Source: Rhizorhabdus histidinilytica
GTDB taxonomy: Bacteria > Pseudomonadota > Alphaproteobacteria > Sphingomonadales > Sphingomonadaceae
Assembly (NCBI RefSeq): GCF_900167915.1
Contig: NZ_FUYM01000017.1
Coordinates: forward strand, 1-55,279
Direction: 5' to 3'
Length of the DNA: 55,279 nt
Positions 51,563 to 55,279 of this stretch are shown here, one piece after another. Both the position numbers and the translations under genes were made by a program. Every line of letters starts with the position of its first letter. The stretch's first letter is position 1. The notes below the pieces were generated by a model. That model was not told the DNA's origin. It was given only the letters and a program-made list of their open reading frames with translations, and made no database searches.

Positions 51563-53688
51563 CAGAAGGCCCTCGCCGCGCGGACGCGCGCATCGCGTTT
51601 CTGGAGGCCGAGGATCAGCCGCGACCGCAGCGCCTTCCACCAGCCTTCCCACCGCCCCGGATTGGCGACGATGCTGGCGCGGTAGAAGCTCGGGCACAGC
51701 ACCGCGGCATGGCTCACCTCGCCGCACAGGCCGCAGCCGACGCAGCTATTGTCGACATGCGCGACCGGATCGCGGCGCAGCGGATCGGGGTTGGGCTTGA
51801 TCGACAGCGACGGACAGCCCGACAGGCGGATGCAGCTATGGTCGCCGGTGCAGGTATCGGGATCGACACCGAAGCGCTCGCGCACAACGCGCTTGCCCTC
51901 GCTCATCGCCTTGCGGACGCGCGGCTTCTCGCGCCGCTGCCGGTTGAGCATGCATTCGGACTGGGCGACGACGATCTTGGGCCCGCGCTCGGGGCTGGTC
52001 ATCGCCTCGCGCAACGCCGCCATCATCCGCTTGAGGTCATAGGTGCGGTCGATGGTGCGGACCCAGCCCGCGCCGATCCCGCGCACCGCCGTCTCGATCG
52101 GATGGCGGGTGGTGCGCGCCCGGTTGTCGGCGCGCGACGACAATATGTCCTGCCCCCCGGTCGCGGCCGAATAGCCGTTGTCGACGATGACGGTGACGGT
52201 GTCGTCCTTGTTGAAGACGGCGTTGCCGATGCCCGAGGTCAGGCCGTTGTGCCAGAAGCCGCCGTCGCCCATCACCGCGATCGCGCGCTTGTCCTTCGGC
52301 TTGAAGGCGGAGGCGCCGGCCGTGCCCAGGCCATAGCCCATCGTCGTGTTGCCGATGTTGAACGGCGGCAGGATCGAGAAGAGGTGGCAGCCGATGTCGG
52401 CCGAGACATGGGTCGGCCCCAGTTCGCGTTCAAGCAGCTTCATCGAGGTGAACACCGGGCGCTCGGGACAGCCGGTGCAGAAGCCGGCCGGGCGCTGCGG
52501 GATCTGCGCCGCGACCGGCGCCGGCAGCGGCGCGATCGACAGGTCGGGCAGGTCGAGCGCGGGCTGCCACTCGGTCAGGAATGTGCGCAGGCCCTGCGCC
52601 ATGACGTGCGCGGTATAGTCGCCGGCGCGGGGCAGCACCTCCTTGCCGACGATCCGCGTCTGCAGGTCGGCGCGGCGGACGAGCGTGTTCAGCTCATGCT
52701 CGATGAACTCGGGCTGCCCCTCCTCCAGCACCAGCACGGCGCGCTTGCCGCGGCAGAAGGCGGCGACCTCGTCGGGGATCAGCGGATAGGTGACGTTGAG
52801 GCAATAGACCGGCAGCCGCGCGGCGCCGAACGCGTCCGACAGGCCGAGCAGTTCCATCGCGCGGTTGAGGCTGTTGAACAGGCCGCCCTGGACGATCAAC
52901 CCGACCTCGCCCTCATCGGGGCCGAACCATTCGTTGAGTCGGTTCTCCTGGACGAAGGCGATGCCGGCGGGCCAGCGCTTCTCGACCTTCTCGACCTCGT
53001 GGAGGAAATTGGCGGGCGGCAGCACGATGCGGCTGGTGTCGCGCACCGGCGCGGCGGCCGCCTCGTCGACGGTCATCGCCGGGCGGCGATTGTCCTTGGC
53101 GACGAAGCTGCCGGTCATGTGGCAGGATCGGACGCGCAGCTCGAGCATCACCGGAGTGTTCGACGCCTCCGACAGCCGGAACGCCTGCTCGACCGCGTCG
53201 ACGATGCTCGGCAGGTTCGGGCGCGGATCGATCAGCCACATCTGCGACTTCATCGCGAAGGCGTGGGTCCGCTCCTGCATGATCGAGGAGCCTTCGCCAT
53301 AATCCTCGCCGACGATCACCAGCGCGCCGCCGGTGACCCCGCCCGAGGCGACGTTGGAGAGCGCGTCCGACGCGACGTTGGTGCCGACCACCGATTTCCA
53401 CGCGACCGCGCCGCGCAAGGGATAGTTGACCGAGGCCGCGAGCATCGCCGCCGCGGTCGCCTCGCTCGCGCTCGCCTCGAAATGGACGCCGAGGCTGGCG
53501 AGCAGGTCGTTGGCGTCGGCGAACACGTCCATCAGGTGGCTGATCGGCGATCCCTGATAGCCGCCGACATAGGCGACGCCCGACTGGAGCAGCGCCTTGG
53601 TGACCGCGAGGATGCCCTCGCCGGTGAAGGTCTCGCCCTCGCCGAGCTTGAGCAGCTCGACCTCGGCGGCGAAGGACCGCTCAGCCAT
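51562..53688 (-). CDS. Indolepyruvate ferredoxin oxidoreductase alpha-like subunit
   Basis: A 708-residue 2-oxoacid:ferredoxin oxidoreductase. The N-terminal pyrimidine-binding domain shows ALLQSGVAYVGGYQGSPISH and HFEASASEATAAAMLAAS. The TPP domain has FCTGCPERP, ADIGCHLF, and GDGGFWHNGLTSG near residue 475 with later NGYSAATGGQ. The C terminus carries a ferredoxin-like part (CTGDHSCIRLSGCP, then CVGCGLCGEVSHAAVLCP) for two iron-sulfur clusters, the first with non-standard spacing. Substrates of this family are arylpyruvates or similar 2-oxo acids, producing acyl-CoA. Start overlaps the cyclase stop by eight bases. Confidence 0.88.
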   Translation of the reverse strand: MAERSFAAEVELLKLGEGETFTGEGILAVTKALLQSGVAYVGGYQGSPISHLMDVFADANDLLASLGVHFEASASEATAAAMLAASVNYPLRGAVAWKSVVGTNVASDALSNVASGGVTGGALVIVGEDYGEGSSIMQERTHAFAMKSQMWLIDPRPNLPSIVDAVEQAFRLSEASNTPVMLELRVRSCHMTGSFVAKDNRRPAMTVDEAAAAPVRDTSRIVLPPANFLHEVEKVEKRWPAGIAFVQENRLNEWFGPDEGEVGLIVQGGLFNSLNRAMELLGLSDAFGAARLPVYCLNVTYPLIPDEVAAFCRGKRAVLVLEEGQPEFIEHELNTLVRRADLQTRIVGKEVLPRAGDYTAHVMAQGLRTFLTEWQPALDLPDLSIAPLPAPVAAQIPQRPAGFCTGCPERPVFTSMKLLERELGPTHVSADIGCHLFSILPPFNIGNTTMGYGLGTAGASAFKPKDKRAIAVMGDGGFWHNGLTSGIGNAVFNKDDTVTVIVDNGYSAATGGQDILSSRADNRARTTRHPIETAVRGIGAGWVRTIDRTYDLKRMMAALREAMTSPERGPKIVVAQSECMLNRQRREKPRVRKAMSEGKRVVRERFGVDPDTCTGDHSCIRLSGCPSLSIKPNPDPLRRDPVAHVDNSCVGCGLCGEVSHAAVLCPSFYRASIVANPGRWEGWWKALRSRLILGLQKRDARVRAARAF

Positions 53689-54484
53689 GGCCGCCAGTCT
53701 TGGCGACCAGCGCGAGCACGCGCAGCGGGCTGCCCGAGCCGTTCTCGATCTTGAGCGGGGCGGCGACCAGCACCGTCCCCGTCGCCGGCAGGCGATCGAG
53801 ATTCTCCAGGCATTGCAGGCCGTAGCGACCGGCGCCGTGGAGCAGCGTGTGCGCCGGATAGGGCGGGGTCAGCAGGTGCGCCTGGCCGGCGTCGGTGCCG
53901 ATCGTCTCGACCCCGAAGCCGATGATGTCGCGCTCCTCGATCAGGTAGCGGACCGCCTCTGCATTGGGGCCCGGCGTATGCGCGCCGTCCTCGCGGCGGT
54001 TGGTGTAGGCGTCGACGTCGCGCTTCGACCAGTCGGTGCGGAACAGCACCCAGCTCCGCGCGGGAACCGGGCCGTGGGCCGCTTCCCACGCCTCGATGTG
54101 CGAGCGGTCGAGCAGGAAGTCGGGATCGGTCTCGGCCTCCGCCGAACAATCGATCACGACCGCGGACGCGACGAAATCGGCCGGGGCAATCGTGTCGACG
54201 CTGTTGGCAGGCAGGTCCTTGCCCGAGACCCAGTGGACCGGCGCGTCGAAATGGGTGCCGGTATGCTCGCAGACCGTGAAGTTGCTCCAGTACCAGGCGA
54301 CGCCACGCTCGTCGTAGCGTGAGATCACCTCGCGCGAGAAGGGCGCGCACTGGCCGAACTCGGGCGGCAGCACCAGCACGGGGGTGGCCTCGGACAGGGT
54401 CTGGGTGAGATCGACGACCTCGACCCCTCCCGAGCCGATCGCGGCCACCAGTTGCGAAAGCACGTCATTGCGGGAATTGGACAT
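53681..54484 (-). CDS. Cyclase family protein (kynurenine-formamidase-like metal hydrolase)
   Basis: A 267-residue metal-dependent hydrolase. The metal-binding motif is HTGTHFDAPVH (HxGTHxDxPxH), preceded by DLTQTLSEATPV and followed by DWSKRDVDAYTN, GFGVETIGTDAGQAH and HTLLHGAGRYGLQCLENLD. The family includes kynurenine formamidase, isatin hydrolase and other ring-opening amidases. The start at 54484 is used because AGAGG then has normal spacing; ATG 54493 is an alternative. First gene of an operon with the 2-oxoacid oxidoreductase, facing a MarR gene across a palindrome. Confidence 0.85.
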   Translation of the reverse strand: MSNSRNDVLSQLVAAIGSGGVEVVDLTQTLSEATPVLVLPPEFGQCAPFSREVISRYDERGVAWYWSNFTVCEHTGTHFDAPVHWVSGKDLPANSVDTIAPADFVASAVVIDCSAEAETDPDFLLDRSHIEAWEAAHGPVPARSWVLFRTDWSKRDVDAYTNRREDGAHTPGPNAEAVRYLIEERDIIGFGVETIGTDAGQAHLLTPPYPAHTLLHGAGRYGLQCLENLDRLPATGTVLVAAPLKIENGSGSPLRVLALVAKTGGHG

Positions 54485-54527
54485 CAGGGTCATCCTCTCG
54501 TCGGATATCCGGATGCTGCATCAATAA

Positions 54528-54543
54528 ACTTGCATGTGCAAGT
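54528..54543. promoter_or_regulatory. Near-perfect palindrome, putative MarR operator
   Basis: ACTTGCATGTGCAAGT pairs at seven of eight positions, flanked by AT-rich sequence. It is centred in the 86-base gap between the cyclase start (54484) and the MarR start (54571), the usual place for MarR control of a divergent operon. Confidence 0.7.
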
Positions 54544-54570
54544 ATTTTCAGGCCATTGAAAAAGGACATG

Positions 54571-55035
54571 ATGACCAAGGACCTGCGCCCCCTCGGCGAT
54601 CCCGGCTCGGAGGAGTTCCGGGTCGATGCCTATCCCTTCTACCTGCTCAACCGGGCGGTGAGCCGCTACAATGTCGTGATCGAGGCCGAGCTGCGGGCGA
54701 TCGGCATCGACATCCCGACCTGGCGGGTGCTGATGGTGCTGGGCGAGAAAGCGCCGCGCCCGATCGCGCAGGTCGCGCGGTCGACGGTGATCAACATCTC
54801 GACCATGGCGCGGATCGTCGAGCGGATGTCTCGCGCCGGGCTGATCGACAGCCGGCCGAGCAGCGAGGACGGCCGGGTGACCGAGATCTTCCTGACCGCC
54901 ACCGGACAGGAGAAGCTGACCGCCGCCCGCGCGGTGACCGCACCGATCTACCGCAAGCTGATCCGCGGCTTCGGCGCCGAGGATTTCGGCCTGCTGATCG
55001 ACATGCTCAACCGGCTCCACGACAATCTGGATTGA
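54571..55035 (+). CDS. MarR family transcriptional regulator
   Basis: A 154-residue winged-helix regulator. Dimerisation helices flank the DNA-binding domain. YPFYLLNRAVSRYNVVIEAE is helix 1, DIPTWRVLMVLGEKAPRPIA leads to the HTH, and VINISTMARIVERMSRAGLI is the recognition helix. SSEDGRVTEIFLTATGQEKL is the wing with the conserved DxR(V). The ATG at 54571 has AAGGA four bases upstream; ATG 54568 or TTG 54556 are alternatives. It probably represses the cyclase-oxidoreductase operon and itself, with an aromatic acid as inducer (inferred). Confidence 0.88.
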   Translation: MTKDLRPLGDPGSEEFRVDAYPFYLLNRAVSRYNVVIEAELRAIGIDIPTWRVLMVLGEKAPRPIAQVARSTVINISTMARIVERMSRAGLIDSRPSSEDGRVTEIFLTATGQEKLTAARAVTAPIYRKLIRGFGAEDFGLLIDMLNRLHDNLD

Positions 55036-55114
55036 ATCCCGCCGTCGCCCCGGCGGAGGCCGGGGGCTCAGGAGAGAGGAGATGGGCTTATCGCAGGAGC
55101 CTCCCGAGATCCCC

Positions 55115-55133
55115 CGGCTCGCTTTGCGAGCCG
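55115..55133. terminator. Strong hairpin, probable terminator
   Basis: CGGCTCGC and GCGAGCCG form a perfect eight-pair stem with a TTT loop. It is flanked by GAGAT/ATCTC, which can extend the stem imperfectly. It lies between the MarR stop and the minus-strand gene. Confidence 0.5.
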
Positions 55134-55143
55134 ATCTCCGGCT

Positions 55144-55166
55144 GCGGACTGCCCCCGGCAGTCCGC
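55144..55166. terminator. Second strong hairpin
   Basis: GCGGACTGCC and GGCAGTCCGC form a perfect ten-pair stem with a CCC loop, between the first hairpin and the right outer arm. No T-run follows on either strand. Confidence 0.45.
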
Positions 55167-55199
55167 TGTCCGCCTACGATCCTCCGCCGGGATGACGGG

Positions 55200-55279
55200 T
55201 TAGGCGGCGAGCTTCGCGGCTGCCCTGGCGCGGCGTGTGATCTCTGCGGTGTCGGGCTTGCCGGGCGGGACGATCCAGC
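55200..55279 (-). CDS. Unidentified protein, C-terminal 25 codons
   Basis: The minus strand shows an open frame entering from the window edge and ending at TAA (55200-55202). Its last residues are WIVPPGKPDTAEITRRARAA followed by AKLAA. Codon composition matches the neighbouring genes, and the position right beside a terminator-like element supports a real gene. Too little is visible to assign a family. Confidence 0.5.
   Translation of the reverse strand, partial: WIVPPGKPDTAEITRRARAAAKLAA

Larger units (their letters stand above)
55038..55199. repeat. Compound inverted-repeat element between convergent genes
   Basis: The outer arms, CCCGCCGTCGCCCCGGCGG... (55038-55059) and CCTCCGCCGGGATGACGGG (55181-55199), are imperfect inverted copies. 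Inside are two perfect hairpins at 55115-55133 and 55144-55166. This is a MITE/BIME-like arrangement that also serves as a likely bidirectional terminator. Confidence 0.6.

Noticed and set aside
1-55279. CRISPR array, tRNA, rRNA, IS element or prophage
   Set aside because: No regularly spaced repeats, cloverleaf-like or rRNA sequence, transposase, integrase or phage gene was seen.

Overview
This GC-rich 55 kb window looks like an accessory catabolic region of a sphingomonad-type alphaproteobacterium. The reasons are three TonB-dependent receptors each paired with catabolic genes, many 4-bp gene overlaps (ATGA, GTGA), GTG/TTG starts, and sphingomonad-style intergenic inverted repeats with a CCGCTCATCCTGAGGAG core. 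The genus is an inference and no marker gene is present. I see no rRNA, tRNA, CRISPR array, transposase or phage gene.

Region 1 (1-1.8 kb) holds the 3' end of an enoyl-CoA hydratase gene, a 2OG-Fe(II) oxygenase of the Oxygenase-NA type and a META/DUF4377 periplasmic protein. Region 2 (1.8-13.5 kb) is a probable D-glutamate / D-Glu-peptide catabolic locus. Its minus-strand arm encodes a TonB receptor, a D-glutamate-deacylase-type amidohydrolase, DgcN, a beta-lactamase-fold hydrolase and an erythromycin-esterase-fold protein, with each gene overlapping the next. The plus-strand arm encodes a MurR/RpiR regulator, then a DgcA/dipeptide-epimerase enolase and an M28 peptidase. A nearly identical 34-bp element lies upstream of both arms and is the probable RpiR operator.

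Region 3 (13.6-31.8 kb) is a probable TetR regulon. Five ACTGAAT-containing dyads lie before a hydantoinase B/A-FAH-SDR operon, an alpha/beta hydrolase-FMN oxidase-TonB receptor operon, an NTF2-carboxylesterase-SMP-30 operon, the glpDKF operon, and the single TetR gene. The logic suggests uptake and cleavage of an ester or lactone substrate that may release glycerol. Region 4 (31.8-40.5 kb, all minus strand) carries a diaminopropionate ammonia-lyase with an MHS-type permease, and a TonB receptor-amidohydrolase-PTE-like lipoprotein-GNAT operon.

Region 5 (40.7-44.2 kb) holds an alpha/beta hydrolase, an Lrp regulator with an upstream dyad, a D-glycerate 3-kinase-like protein and a D-2-hydroxyacid dehydrogenase (glyoxylate to D-glycerate to phosphoglycerate). 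Region 6 (44.2-50 kb) is an AraC regulator divergent from a five-gene Rieske dioxygenase operon with four 4-bp overlaps. It includes an isochorismatase-fold protein lacking all three usual catalytic residues and a CrtI-like flavoprotein, but no ferredoxin or reductase. Region 7 (50-55 kb) is a cyclase-family hydrolase plus an indolepyruvate-ferredoxin-oxidoreductase-like pair, divergent from a MarR regulator across a near-perfect palindrome. The window ends in a compound inverted repeat and the tail of an unidentified minus-strand gene.
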